Shown: in pieces, positions 16,533 through 25,161 of the stretch
Layout: every line of letters begins with the position of its first letter
How positions within the stretch are numbered: position 1 is the stretch's first letter
Assembly (NCBI RefSeq): GCF_001905795.1
Contig: NZ_LIXJ01000009.1
Span: forward strand, 184,303-248,302
Reading direction: 5' to 3'
Length of the DNA stretch: 64,000 nt
Source of the DNA: Streptomyces sp. CB01580
GTDB lineage: Bacteria > Actinomycetota > Actinomycetes > Streptomycetales > Streptomycetaceae
Position numbers and translations under genes: made by a program
Notes under the pieces: model-generated
Told to the model about the DNA's origin: nothing
The model's input: only the letters and a program-made list of their open reading frames with translations
Databases searched by the model: none

Positions 16533-17135
16533 ATGCCCAGGATCCAGGCCGCTTCGGTCGCCGATCACCGCGCCCAGCAGCGCGCCGCCCTGCTCGACGC
16601 GGCATACGAGCTGCTCGCCGAGGGCGATGCCGCCAAGGTGACGTTCGCGGCGATCGCCCGTCGCACCGGGCTGGCCCGCAACAGCGTCTACAAGTACTTC
16701 CCCAACCGCCATGAGCTGCTGACCGAGGTGGTACGGCAGGCCGCGCCGCGCTGGACCGAGCGCATCCACGCCGCTGTCGCGGCCGCCGGCAACGCCCCCG
16801 AAAGGCGGATCGCCGCCTACGTCACGGCGCAGCTGGAGATGGTGCGCGACGGCGAGCACCGCATCGCCCGCGCCAGCGCCGACGCGCAGGACGCGGCAGC
16901 CCTGCGCGCAGGCGCCGACGCGGCGCACCACGCCCTGCTCACCCCGCTCCTGGACGCCCTGCGCGACCTCGGCGACGACACCCCGCTGCGCACTGCCCGG
17001 CTGCTGCAAGGGCTCGTGAACGCCGCGACCACGGCGCTGGAGGCAGGCGACGACTACGCCGCAGTGACGGACCGCACGGTGCGCCTGGCCGTCGCCGCCC
17101 TCGCGGGTCTCACCACCGGTCCGCTCCCCCGGTGA
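16533..17135 (+). CDS. TetR family regulator, divergent from the ABC exporter
   Basis: A 200-residue TetR protein with a canonical HTH (AALLDAAYELLAEGDAAKVTFAAIARRTGLARNSVYKYFPNRHELLTEVV, residues about 17-65) and an Ala-rich helical C-terminal domain. Its divergent orientation to the FtsX-type exporter, short intergenic region and paired inverted repeats make it the likely repressor of that operon and of itself. Ligand unknown. Confidence 0.92.
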   Translation: MPRIQAASVADHRAQQRAALLDAAYELLAEGDAAKVTFAAIARRTGLARNSVYKYFPNRHELLTEVVRQAAPRWTERIHAAVAAAGNAPERRIAAYVTAQLEMVRDGEHRIARASADAQDAAALRAGADAAHHALLTPLLDALRDLGDDTPLRTARLLQGLVNAATTALEAGDDYAAVTDRTVRLAVAALAGLTTGPLPR

Positions 17136-17189
17136 GCCGGGAGGCGGCTGGTCCCACCGGTCCCGCGCCTCCTCCCGCCCCGCCGCCCG

Positions 17190-19307
17190 TCAGCGCTTCG
17201 GGCATTCCTCCAGGGACGGCCTGTTCGGCGCCGCCGCCCGGTCCCTCAGCGGATACAGATGCTTCTGGTAGAGCCGCTCCCACGTCCCGTCCGCCATGAC
17301 CTTCGCCAGGGCGGAACACACCTCGCCCTTCAGCTCCTTCTCCTCGGGCTTCATCGCGACGCCGTAGCCCTCCGCTCCCCAACTGCTCGGGAGCTGCTTG
17401 AGACGGCCCGGGTCCTTCTCGACGAATCCGGCGACGATGACGTCGTCCGTGCTCACCGCATAGACGTCCGACGCCGGATTCAGCAGGCGCTGCACGCACT
17501 CCTCGTATCCGTTCGGGCGCGAGGCCGTCAGGTTGTACTTCTCCGCCGCGAGCCAGTCCACGTACGTCGATCCCCGGGCGGTGCACACCTCCAGGTCGTC
17601 ACGGATCAGATCGCTGGAGTCCTCGACCTTGTGCAGTTTCGACTTCCTGTTCACCAGGAAGCTCCGGTTCGCCACGTAGTACGGCCCGGCGAAGGCGACG
17701 CTGTACTCCGGCGGCTTCGCGTTCTTCCGCCCGTCGGTGATGCTGTACGTGGCGATGACCAGGTCCACCGTCCCGCTCTCCAGCAGGCTGCTCCGGTTCT
17801 CGGTGCTCACGGGTCTGAACTCGACGGCCTCGGGGGCGTAGCCCATGTCCCGGGCGATCGCGAGGGCCAGGTCGACCTCGTAGCCCCGGTACGTGCCGTT
17901 CGCCGTCCGCTCGCTGAGACCGGGCTGATCGGCCTTGACGCCGACCTTCAGGGTCCGGTGTGCGGTCCGGTACTTCTGCGCGGGCGCGCCCTTGCCCTCC
18001 CCACCGCGCGCGTTCGTCTCCTCGCCCCGCCGGGAGAGGTCCACGGCGTACCAGCCGGCACCGGCCAGCAGGGCGGCGCACAGCACGGCGGCCAGGGCCC
18101 TGCGCCGGGTCCGTGCCCGGCCCGTGTCCGGTCCCTGGGCCGGGGCCCGGTCCGGGGTCCGGGACCGCGCCGGGTCGGGCTCCTCCGGCGTCCGGGAACC
18201 CTCCGGGGGCGGTGTCGGCGTCCCGTGCCCCGGGGGCAGCGGGGCCGGGTCCGGCGGCGGGACGGGGTCGGGGGGCGGCGACGACGCGGTGTCCGGCCGG
18301 CGCACCGGGGAGGTGCCGGGCACGGACGCCTCCGGCGCCGGGGACTCGTGGACGACCGCCCGGAGCATCTTCTCCGCGTCCGCCGCGGAGAGCCGCTGCC
18401 GGGGGTCCTTGCGCAGCAGCTCCTCGACGACCGGGGTCAGCGGCCCGCCGTACGCCATGGGCGGCACCGGCGAGTCGCGCACGGCGATCAGGAACTCCAC
18501 CAGCGACAGCCCGTCGAAGGGGGTCCTGCCCTCGACCATCTCGTACAGGGTGATGCCCAGGGCCCACAGGTCGGACGCGGGCGTCGCGGGCTGCGGCCGT
18601 CCCGACGCGTGGTCGAACAGCTCGGGTGCGAGGTACTTCACCGTCCCGACCAGCTCCCCCGACCGGGTGACCGGTACGGCCCCGTCGAAGGTCGCGATCC
18701 CGAAGTCGGCCAGGATCGCGAACTCGTCCGGTCGGAACAGGACGTTGTGCGGCTTGACGTCCCGGTGGACGACCCCCGCCTCGTGCACGGCCCGCAGCCC
18801 GCGCAGGATCTGCAGACCGATCCTGGCCGTCCGCCGCACCGTGAGCTGCTGTTCCACGCGCAGCAGATCGGCCAGCGAATGGGCGTTGAGCAGTTCCATC
18901 ACGATCCAGACCTGGCTGTCGGTCTCGACCCGGTCGTGCACCGCGACCACGTTCTGGTGCTTGATCCGCGCGATGGCCTCCGCCTCGCGCCGCGCCCGCT
19001 GCATGAACTGGGCCTGCTTGTCCGTCCCCACGGAGCCGCGGTCGAGCAGGCCCTTCACCGCGACCTTGCGGTTCAGGCGGGTGTCCAGGGCCTCCCAGAC
19101 CTCCCCCATCCCGCCGTGCCCGAGCCTGCGGAGCAACTGGTAACGCGCGTCGATCACTTCGAGGGGCGCGGTCACCGTCTCCGGCGGCGGCTGGGTCTCC
19201 GGGCCGTCGTACGACCAGCCGTCGGCTCCGTCGCCGTGGCGCCTGTCGGATCCGTCGCCGTGGCGTCCGTCGCCCGTGCCGCGATCCTCCGTACCGTCGC
19301 TGTGCAT
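17190..19307 (-). CDS. Ser/Thr protein kinase fused to an extracellular amino-acid-binding domain
   Basis: A 705-residue single-pass receptor kinase. A Hanks-type kinase domain spans about residues 56-310: glycine loop LGHGGMGEVW, catalytic Lys85 in VAVK, HRDVKPHN at 181, DFG at 201-203, GTVKYLAPE. A Pro-rich juxtamembrane linker follows, then one membrane helix at about 402-425. From about residue 450 comes a solute-binding-protein family 3 domain (LKVGVKADQPGLS, YRGYEVDLALAIARDMGY, VDLVIATYSIT, ending in YQKHLYP). The fold is that of polar amino acid (glutamate/glutamine) binding proteins, here outside the membrane. ATG 19307 is chosen over 19328 because AGGGGG precedes it. By analogy to GlnX-type sensors, ligand binding outside may set kinase activity inside. 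No ABC permease is nearby. Confidence 0.92.
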   Translation of the reverse strand: MHSDGTEDRGTGDGRHGDGSDRRHGDGADGWSYDGPETQPPPETVTAPLEVIDARYQLLRRLGHGGMGEVWEALDTRLNRKVAVKGLLDRGSVGTDKQAQFMQRARREAEAIARIKHQNVVAVHDRVETDSQVWIVMELLNAHSLADLLRVEQQLTVRRTARIGLQILRGLRAVHEAGVVHRDVKPHNVLFRPDEFAILADFGIATFDGAVPVTRSGELVGTVKYLAPELFDHASGRPQPATPASDLWALGITLYEMVEGRTPFDGLSLVEFLIAVRDSPVPPMAYGGPLTPVVEELLRKDPRQRLSAADAEKMLRAVVHESPAPEASVPGTSPVRRPDTASSPPPDPVPPPDPAPLPPGHGTPTPPPEGSRTPEEPDPARSRTPDRAPAQGPDTGRARTRRRALAAVLCAALLAGAGWYAVDLSRRGEETNARGGEGKGAPAQKYRTAHRTLKVGVKADQPGLSERTANGTYRGYEVDLALAIARDMGYAPEAVEFRPVSTENRSSLLESGTVDLVIATYSITDGRKNAKPPEYSVAFAGPYYVANRSFLVNRKSKLHKVEDSSDLIRDDLEVCTARGSTYVDWLAAEKYNLTASRPNGYEECVQRLLNPASDVYAVSTDDVIVAGFVEKDPGRLKQLPSSWGAEGYGVAMKPEEKELKGEVCSALAKVMADGTWERLYQKHLYPLRDRAAAPNRPSLEECPKR

Positions 19308-19412
19308 GCGACCCCCTGTGCGTTCCATGGATCAACCGCGCCTCAGATTAGAGGCACCGTCATATCCCCGGCTCTCCTTCGTACTTGTGAATCGGCCATG
19401 TCGGCCCGGACG

Positions 19413-19775
19413 TCAACGCACGGTCCAGATCCAGCCCGATGGGATGAGCCCCAGACGGCGGGCGACGGACCGCGAGGCGTGGTTGTCCGAGGAGGTGCTG
19501 TAGAACAGCACCTCCTTGTTGCGGCGTTCGCGCGCCGCCCAGGCGGCCACGACGGCGGGGGCGAGACGGCGGCCCCGGTGATCGGCGAGCGCCGCCTGCC
19601 GGGCCCGCGCCCCGACACCCGCCCCCACGGCCAGCAGCCGCGCCCGGTGCGACCACGCCCACACCGCACGCACCGCGGGGTCCTTCGCGAGGACCGGCGG
19701 ATCGCCACCGGCGGGGTCGAGCCCGTGGCTCGCGTCCATTTCCGTGGTCAGCAGTCGCTCGTCGTCCCGGAACAT
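19413..19775 (-). CDS. Short GNAT-like protein, probably N-terminally truncated
   Basis: 120 residues whose second half carries a GNAT acetyl-CoA motif and following helices (DHRGRRLAPAVVAAWAAR, then NHASRSVARRLGLIPSGW). GNAT domains normally need about 140-160 residues; the first half here (MFRDDERLLTTEMDASHG) does not form a recognisable beta1-beta4 region. It is either an eroded copy or a gene whose true start lies upstream in another frame. No promoter is evident. A chain break by frameshift between 19775 and 19870 is possible. Confidence 0.5.
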   Translation of the reverse strand: MFRDDERLLTTEMDASHGLDPAGGDPPVLAKDPAVRAVWAWSHRARLLAVGAGVGARARQAALADHRGRRLAPAVVAAWAARERRNKEVLFYSTSSDNHASRSVARRLGLIPSGWIWTVR

Positions 19776-19872
19776 GCCGTCCACTCTTCCCCGGTACGCA
19801 CCACCGGAACAAGCCCGTGCGGCGGCCCGGGACGGGGTCGGCGGCTCCGGCAGGGGTGATCGGCCCCGCCGG

Positions 19873-20439
19873 TCAGCGCTCGGCGAACCGCTCCCCGCAC
19901 CTGCTGCAGAACACCGGCTCCGGGTCCGCCGAGAGCCGGCCGCACGCGGGGCAGACCAGGTCCAGCATGCAGGGCGCCTCGCCGCCCTCGTCCGCGGCCG
20001 GGCGCGCGGCGTACGGCCCGGCCGGCTCCGCGACCGGCTCAGCACCCGGCTCCGCGACCGGGAACGGCGCCGAGGACCCGGCCGAGGATGTGATCGTCAG
20101 TCCGGGGCGCCGTCGGTGGACGGTCAGATACGCCAGGCCGCCCGGCCCGGCGACGAGCGCGCGGCGGGAGGTGCGGGGCAGCCAGAGGACAGTGGTCGGC
20201 GTCAGGTCCAGTTCCGCGCCCGCGACGACGGCCCGGCCGCCGCCCGCGACGACGACCAGGAGCACGTCCAGCACGTCCTCCTGATGCTCACCGACCTCCG
20301 CGCCCGCCGGGAGACGCACCAGATTGGCGTCCAGCTCCCGGCCCGGCTCGGCCAGTTGCCACAGCGCTCCGCGGTCGTCGGGCGCCGCGGCGGTCAACAG
20401 CTCGTCGAGTACGGCCAGTACCCGGGGTACGAAATTCAC
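19873..20439 (-). CDS. Cupin-like domain fused to a C-terminal zinc ribbon
   Basis: A 188-residue protein. Residues about 1-115 form a cupin-like beta-barrel (LVRLPAGAEVGEHQEDVLDVLLVVVAGGGRAVVAGAELDLTPTTVLWLPRTSRRALVAG), the region expected to bind a small ligand. An acidic Pro/Ala linker follows, then a two-CxxC zinc ribbon at the end (CPACGRLSADPEPVFCSRCGERF). Zinc ribbons of this treble-clef or rubredoxin style usually bind nucleic acid or protein. ATG at 20439 faces the divergent proline iminopeptidase gene. The combination is unusual, and no function can be named. Confidence 0.75.
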   Translation of the reverse strand: MNFVPRVLAVLDELLTAAAPDDRGALWQLAEPGRELDANLVRLPAGAEVGEHQEDVLDVLLVVVAGGGRAVVAGAELDLTPTTVLWLPRTSRRALVAGPGGLAYLTVHRRRPGLTITSSAGSSAPFPVAEPGAEPVAEPAGPYAARPAADEGGEAPCMLDLVCPACGRLSADPEPVFCSRCGERFAER

Positions 20440-20462
20440 GGCGCTCAGGCTACGCCCCGCCC

Positions 20463-20468
20463 TACGAT
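20463..20468 (+). promoter_or_regulatory. Candidate -10 box of pip
   Basis: TACGAT lies 39 bases before the GTG, with a purine-rich GGAGCCGAGGGAG between it and the start acting as leader and ribosome site. Confidence 0.4.
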
Positions 20469-20507
20469 GTTCCCTTTGCCCGCCGGAGCCGAGGGAGCGA
20501 CGACACC

Positions 20508-21488
20508 GTGGACCGCGAGCCCGATGAGAAGTACCCGCCGATCGAACCGTACGCGCACGGGATGCTCGATGTCGGCGAGGGCAACCACGTGTACTGGGAG
20601 GTGTGCGGCAACCCGGCCGGCAAACCCGCGGTCGTCGTGCACGGCGGCCCCGGTTCGGGGTGCACCGAGCAGGCCCGGCGGTGCTTCGACCCGGACCGGT
20701 ATCGCGTCGTCCTCTTCGACCAGCGGGGCTGCGGCCGTTCCACGCCGCACGCGAGCGACCCCGCCACCGACATGCGGTACAACACGACCGACCGGCTGAT
20801 CGCCGACATGGAGCGGCTGCGTCGGCACCTCGGGATCGACACCTGGCTGCTGCACGGCGGGTCGTGGGGTTCGACGCTGATCCTCGCGTACGCCGAGCAG
20901 CACCCGGAGCGGGTCTCCGAGATCGTGATCCCGGCGGTCACGACGACCCGCCGTTCCGAGATCGACTGGCTGTACCGGGGCGTCGGGCAGATCTTCCCGG
21001 AGGCGTGGGACCGGTTCCGGGCCGGGGTGCCGGAGGTCGAGGGGAACGCCACGCCCGACGTCCTCGCGGCCTACGCACGGCGCATGGAGAGCCCCGACCC
21101 CGGTGTACGGGAGCGGGCGACGGTCGACTGGTGTGCCTGGGAGGACGCGGTGGTCTCCCTGGAGCAGTACACCGGACCGCCCCCGTACAGCGGGCGCCCC
21201 GGCCGGGCGAGGCAGGCGCTGGTGCGGATCTGCTCGCACTACTTCTCCCACGGCGCCTGGCTGGAAGAGGGGAAGCTGATCCGGGAAGCGGGGCGGCTCA
21301 CGGGGATTCCGGGCGTGCTGGTGCACGGACGGTTCGACCTGGGCGGACCGCTGACCACGGCATGGGAGCTGGCGAAGGCCTGGCCGGACGCCGAACTCAC
21401 CGTCATCGACGGGGCCGGACATCTGGGCGGTACGGCGACGCGCCGGGCGGTGCTGGCGGCGCTGGACCGGTTCGCCGAGGTGAACTGA
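20508..21488 (+). CDS. pip: Proline iminopeptidase
   Basis: A 326-residue alpha/beta-hydrolase of peptidase family S33. It releases N-terminal proline from peptides in the cytoplasm. Visible family marks: oxyanion motif VVVHGGPGSG, FDQRGCGRSTPH, the nucleophile elbow GGSWGS (Ser119), GRFDLGGP with the catalytic Asp, and GAGHLGG with the catalytic His. Length matches the family. GTG at 20508 is the start that gives the typical N-terminus (YPPIEPYAHGMLDVGEGN). It is divergent from the cupin-zinc ribbon gene. Confidence 0.93.
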   Translation: MDREPDEKYPPIEPYAHGMLDVGEGNHVYWEVCGNPAGKPAVVVHGGPGSGCTEQARRCFDPDRYRVVLFDQRGCGRSTPHASDPATDMRYNTTDRLIADMERLRRHLGIDTWLLHGGSWGSTLILAYAEQHPERVSEIVIPAVTTTRRSEIDWLYRGVGQIFPEAWDRFRAGVPEVEGNATPDVLAAYARRMESPDPGVRERATVDWCAWEDAVVSLEQYTGPPPYSGRPGRARQALVRICSHYFSHGAWLEEGKLIREAGRLTGIPGVLVHGRFDLGGPLTTAWELAKAWPDAELTVIDGAGHLGGTATRRAVLAALDRFAEVN

Positions 21489-21621
21489 CCGGCGCCGGAC
21501 CGGTTCACCGGGCGGCGCCCACGACGCAGAAGGCTCCGACCGTCGCGAGACCGGCGGCACGGGTCCCTCCGGAACCGGATCACCGAACGGTATCGACCGC
21601 TCCGTACCGGTTCGCCGGGCG

Positions 21622-21837
21622 GTGAACGAACGCGGAATTCATCGCATCCCGGGGCGTCACGGGCGGGGGCAGGGGTCCGGCCGCCGGAACGACATGGCAA
21701 GCTGTGTCCTCGCAGCACGCGCGCGGCAGCACGCGACAGCACTCGTACCCCCCACTGGTCTCGTCATGAACCAGTGCTGTCGTCGGACACACGCTGACGC
21801 GTTCATGTCCAACACCATCCCGTGGGGTACGACTTGA
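21622..21837 (+). CDS. Possible leader ORF overlapping the amidase start
   Basis: A 71-codon frame whose TGA at 21835-21837 overlaps the TTG start of the amidase (TTGA). It is Arg- and His-rich and looks like nothing known. It may be a translated leader, or chance in the 345-bp stretch 21489-21833 that otherwise holds only an inverted repeat at 21753-21776. Confidence 0.2.
   Translation: MNERGIHRIPGRHGRGQGSGRRNDMASCVLAARARQHATALVPPTGLVMNQCCRRTHADAFMSNTIPWGTT
21753..21776. promoter_or_regulatory. Inverted repeat upstream of the amidase
   Basis: CACTGGT / ACCAGTG, 7-bp arms and a 10-base spacer, about 58 bp before the TTG start. It could be an operator or a leader hairpin. Confidence 0.35.
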
Positions 21838-24119
21838 GATCGAAGAAGAGAATCTGGCTCACGGCCGCCCTGGCCACCACCGCTGTGGCAGGGGTCCTGG
21901 TCTTCGAGGGGGTCACGGGCGACTCCCCCGCGGACACCGACGCCAAGTCCGGGCCGGCCGGGCCGGATGTGCACGCGACCGCGCTGAAGGTCGCCGACGA
22001 CGGCACGTCGGCCACCCTCGGCAAGCGGGACACCGCCCCCTTCAGCATGCTGGGCATCACCTGGACCGACCCGGCCGCGAAGGTCACCGGCGCCGTGGAG
22101 GTGCGGACCCGGTCCGCCGCCGACGGGACCTGGACGTCCTGGCTGCCGCTCGGCACCGACGTGACCGGCCGCGCGGAGACCGGCCGGGCCGGCGTGCGCG
22201 GGGGCACCGAACCTCGCTGGGTCGGCCCGTCCAACGGTGTCGAGGCACGGATCAACACGGGCGGCAAGGTCTCCTCGAAGCTGCCCGCCGGGCTGCGGCT
22301 GGACACCGTGGACCCGGGGCGGGGCACGCTGAACGCGGAGCCCGCCGCCTTCGCCGCCGACCTGCCCGGGGCGGAGGACCCCGCGGCCACCCCGACCGCC
22401 GAACCGTCGGACCCGGTCGCGCCCGAGCCGACCGCGCCCGACACCGGCACGGAGCCGTCCGGTGAGGCGACCCCGACCACCGATCCCACGCCCGACGCCT
22501 CCGAACCGGCCGGTCGGACACCCACACCGACGGCGAGCACCAGCCCCTCGCCCTCCGCGAGTACGCCCCCGGCGCCGACGCTGCCGCCCGCCCCGCCGTC
22601 GACCGTGCCGAAGCCGCCGATCGTCTCGCGCGCCGGCTGGGGCGCCGACGAGTCGATGAGCCCGGAGGCGCCCGAGTACCTGAACGGCGTCAAGGCCGTC
22701 TTCGTCCACCACACCGCCGAGACGAACAACTACTCGTGCGCCGACTCCGCGGCCATCGTGCGCGGCCTGTACGCGTACCACGTCAAGGCCAACGGCTGGA
22801 AGGACCTCGGCTACAACTTCGTGGTCGACAAGTGCGGAACGGTCTTCGAGGGCCGCAAGGGCGGCGTCGACCGGCCGGTCTTCGGCGCGCACACCTACGG
22901 CTTCAACCGCGACACCGCCGGCATCGCCGTCATCGGCACCTACACGGATGCCGCCGCGCCCACCGCGGCCACCACCGCCGTGGCCCGGGTCGCCGCGTGG
23001 AAGCTCGGCCAGTACAAGGTCGACCCGGCGGGCACCACCACGCTCACGGCGGGGGCGACCGGCGGCAACTTCGCGGGCACCAGGTTCACCTCCGGCACGG
23101 CGTACACGTTCAACACCGTCTCCGGTCACCGCGACGGCTTCAACACCCAGTGCCCCGGCACCAAGCTGTACGGGCAGCTGCCCGCGATCCGCTCCCTCGC
23201 CGCGGGCCCCGTCACCGGGCTGACCGTCAAGTCCGTGACCGGCGCCGGGCTCTCGGGCACGACGTACTACACCAAGTCCGCCGTCACCGTCGGCTGGTCG
23301 GCGTCGACCCCGAGCGTGTTCGTCTCGAAGTACGAACTGCTGGTCGACGGCAAGTCCGTGGCCACCGCCGCGGGCACCGCCACCTCCGCCAAGGCGACGC
23401 TCGCCGTCGGCACCCACAAGGTCCAGGTCCGCGCCACCCACCAGTCCGGCAAGGTCACCACGTCCACCGCGGTCACCGTGGTCGCCGACCAGAGCGCGCC
23501 CTCCTTCACCACCAAGCCGAACCTGGCACTGCGCACCGGCACGGTGAACACCACCGCCGTCCCGCTCACCCTGAAGTGGAAGGCCACGGACACCGCCGCG
23601 CTCAAGGAGGTCCGGCTCACCGCCCCGGTCGCCAAGACCTACGGGCCGACGACGACCAGCGCCTCGCACACCGCGAAGTCCGGCGCCGCCACCGCCTGGC
23701 CCATGACCGCGTACGACTGGGCGGGCAACACCGCCACCGCGTCGGTCTCCGGCACCCCGGTCATCCTCCAGGAGAGCTCGGGGCAGAAGACCGGGACGTG
23801 GACGACGAAGTCCTCGACCAGCTACCTCGGCGGCAAGTCGTACTCCAGCTCGTCCAAGGGCGCGTCCCTGAGCTGGACGTTCACCGGCCGCTCGGCCGCC
23901 CTGGTCGTCTCCAGGGCCGCCACCTCCGGCCAGGTGTACGTCTACGTGGACGGCGTGAAGACGTCGACGGTGGATCTGAAGTCCAGCAGCACCAAGTACC
24001 GCGACGCGCTGTGGACGAAGACCTGGTCCGGCAGCGCCAAGCACACCGTCAAGATCGTCGTCGTGGGCACGTCGGGCCGCCCGGCGGTCACCACCGACGG
24101 GCTCGTCTACCTGAAGTGA
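21834..24119 (+). CDS. Secreted N-acetylmuramoyl-L-alanine amidase, PGRP/Amidase_2 type
   Basis: A 761-residue exported cell-wall hydrolase. It has a signal peptide (RSKKRIWLTAALATTAVAGVL), a beta-rich N-domain, then a long Pro/Thr/Ser linker. The Amidase_2/PGRP domain runs about residues 265-455: SRAGWGADES, VFVHHTAETNNYSC with a zinc His, GYNFVVDKCGTVFEGRKGG, and VSGHRDGFNTQCPGT with the second zinc His and the Cys ligand. Ig-like and carbohydrate-binding-like beta domains follow to the end. It should cut the amide bond between muramic acid and L-Ala. TTG at 21834 is favoured because GTGGGG sits 6 bases before it; GTG 21822 is the alternative. Confidence 0.9.
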   Translation: MRSKKRIWLTAALATTAVAGVLVFEGVTGDSPADTDAKSGPAGPDVHATALKVADDGTSATLGKRDTAPFSMLGITWTDPAAKVTGAVEVRTRSAADGTWTSWLPLGTDVTGRAETGRAGVRGGTEPRWVGPSNGVEARINTGGKVSSKLPAGLRLDTVDPGRGTLNAEPAAFAADLPGAEDPAATPTAEPSDPVAPEPTAPDTGTEPSGEATPTTDPTPDASEPAGRTPTPTASTSPSPSASTPPAPTLPPAPPSTVPKPPIVSRAGWGADESMSPEAPEYLNGVKAVFVHHTAETNNYSCADSAAIVRGLYAYHVKANGWKDLGYNFVVDKCGTVFEGRKGGVDRPVFGAHTYGFNRDTAGIAVIGTYTDAAAPTAATTAVARVAAWKLGQYKVDPAGTTTLTAGATGGNFAGTRFTSGTAYTFNTVSGHRDGFNTQCPGTKLYGQLPAIRSLAAGPVTGLTVKSVTGAGLSGTTYYTKSAVTVGWSASTPSVFVSKYELLVDGKSVATAAGTATSAKATLAVGTHKVQVRATHQSGKVTTSTAVTVVADQSAPSFTTKPNLALRTGTVNTTAVPLTLKWKATDTAALKEVRLTAPVAKTYGPTTTSASHTAKSGAATAWPMTAYDWAGNTATASVSGTPVILQESSGQKTGTWTTKSSTSYLGGKSYSSSSKGASLSWTFTGRSAALVVSRAATSGQVYVYVDGVKTSTVDLKSSSTKYRDALWTKTWSGSAKHTVKIVVVGTSGRPAVTTDGLVYLK

Positions 24120-24266
24120 CCGGTGTCCGAGCCGGTCGGCAGCCGACTCAGTCGGAATCGACCGAATCGGCCGGACGCGTTCGCCCGGTGAGGGCGGACA
24201 GCCGCCCCCGTCCCGCGCCGCCGGGCCGGGGGCGGCGCCATGCCGCCCACCGGACGGCCGCGGACA

Positions 24267-24356
24267 TCACTGGCCGACGGCGGACGCCACGGCGACAACG
24301 ACGAACATCAGTACGAGCACGGCCGCCATCACGCGGTTTCTGGTCTTCGGATCCAC
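24267..24356 (-). CDS. 29-residue single-helix membrane peptide
   Basis: GTG-started frame reading VDPKTRNRVMAAV, then the hydrophobic run LVLMFVVVAVASAVG and a TGA stop: a positively charged N-terminus and one membrane helix. It sits 22 bp downstream of the thpR stop on the same strand. TACGCT lies 6 bases before the GTG with no spaced Shine-Dalgarno, so a separate leaderless transcript is likely. The pattern resembles very small conserved Streptomyces membrane proteins, but I name that from memory only. The rest of 24120-24378 is empty. Confidence 0.5.
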   Translation of the reverse strand: MDPKTRNRVMAAVLVLMFVVVAVASAVGQ

Positions 24357-24378
24357 ACTCCGAGCGTAACCGCCGTGC

Positions 24379-24954
24379 TCAGCGGCCCAGCGGCCAGGAT
24401 GCGTGCACCTCGTACCGGGGCCGCTCGCCCGGCGCCCCGCCGCCCGGCAGGTTGCTGCGAACGAGGGCGACCTCGCCGACCTCCCACGGGGTGCCCTCGA
24501 AGCCCGCCAGGGCCTCGACGAACGGGCGCAGATCGGCGTCGGTGCCCCGGCTCCGGGCCAGGGTCAGATGCGCGCTGTAGCGGCGGTGCTCGTCCATCGG
24601 GACGCCGGAACGGCGCGCGGCGGCGTCCGCGCGTTCGGCGAGGAGCCGCAGGGTGTCGATCCCACCTGCGGCGCCCGCCCACAGCGCCCGCCCGCCGAAC
24701 CGCCCGGCGCCGTGGACGCGCAGCGTGAAGGGGTCGGTGCGGTGGGCGGCGCGGGCCAGGCGGGCATGGAGTTCGGGCAGCAGTTCCTCGCTCACGTTCC
24801 CGAGGAAGGCGAGCGTGAAGTGCCAGCCGTCGGTGCCGGTCCAGCGCAGGCGGCCGGCACCGGGGAGCGCGTGCAGCGGGGCGACGGCACGGCGCAGTTC
24901 CCGCAGGGCGGAGTCGGGCGGCAGAACGGCGACGAAGAGTCTGAGGCTGCTCAT
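24379..24954 (-). CDS. thpR: RNA 2',3'-cyclic phosphodiesterase (2H family)
   Basis: A 191-residue 2H phosphoesterase, formerly called 2'-5' RNA ligase. Both catalytic HxT motifs are present: HFTL in TDGWHFTLAFLGN and HLTL in YSAHLTLARSR. LRLFVAVLPP at the start and GEVALVRSNL near the end are typical. The family hydrolyses terminal 2',3'-cyclic phosphates of RNA; the physiological target in Streptomyces is unknown. ATG 24954 gives the standard N-terminus MSSLRLFVAV. Confidence 0.92.
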   Translation of the reverse strand: MSSLRLFVAVLPPDSALRELRRAVAPLHALPGAGRLRWTGTDGWHFTLAFLGNVSEELLPELHARLARAAHRTDPFTLRVHGAGRFGGRALWAGAAGGIDTLRLLAERADAAARRSGVPMDEHRRYSAHLTLARSRGTDADLRPFVEALAGFEGTPWEVGEVALVRSNLPGGGAPGERPRYEVHASWPLGR

Positions 24955-25161
24955 GGCCCGAGTGTCGCACCGTACCGGCGCGTCCTGGTCTTCGTGCATG
25001 CCGTCGACCCGGCCGGTACGACCGTCGGCCCGGCTCCCGGAACGGACGGCTTCCCGGCGACCGGCGCACCCCTCACGCACAGCGGCCCCGGCCGGTGTCC
25101 ACCGGACGGGGCCGTACCACGTACCAAGGCCGTGCCCACGCGCGTCGCGGGCGGCCGGGGC

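Noticed and set aside
17259..19859. An 866-codon forward open frame opposite the receptor kinase
   Set aside because: The minus strand encodes an unmistakable kinase plus binding domain; the forward product has no domain and antisense-type composition.
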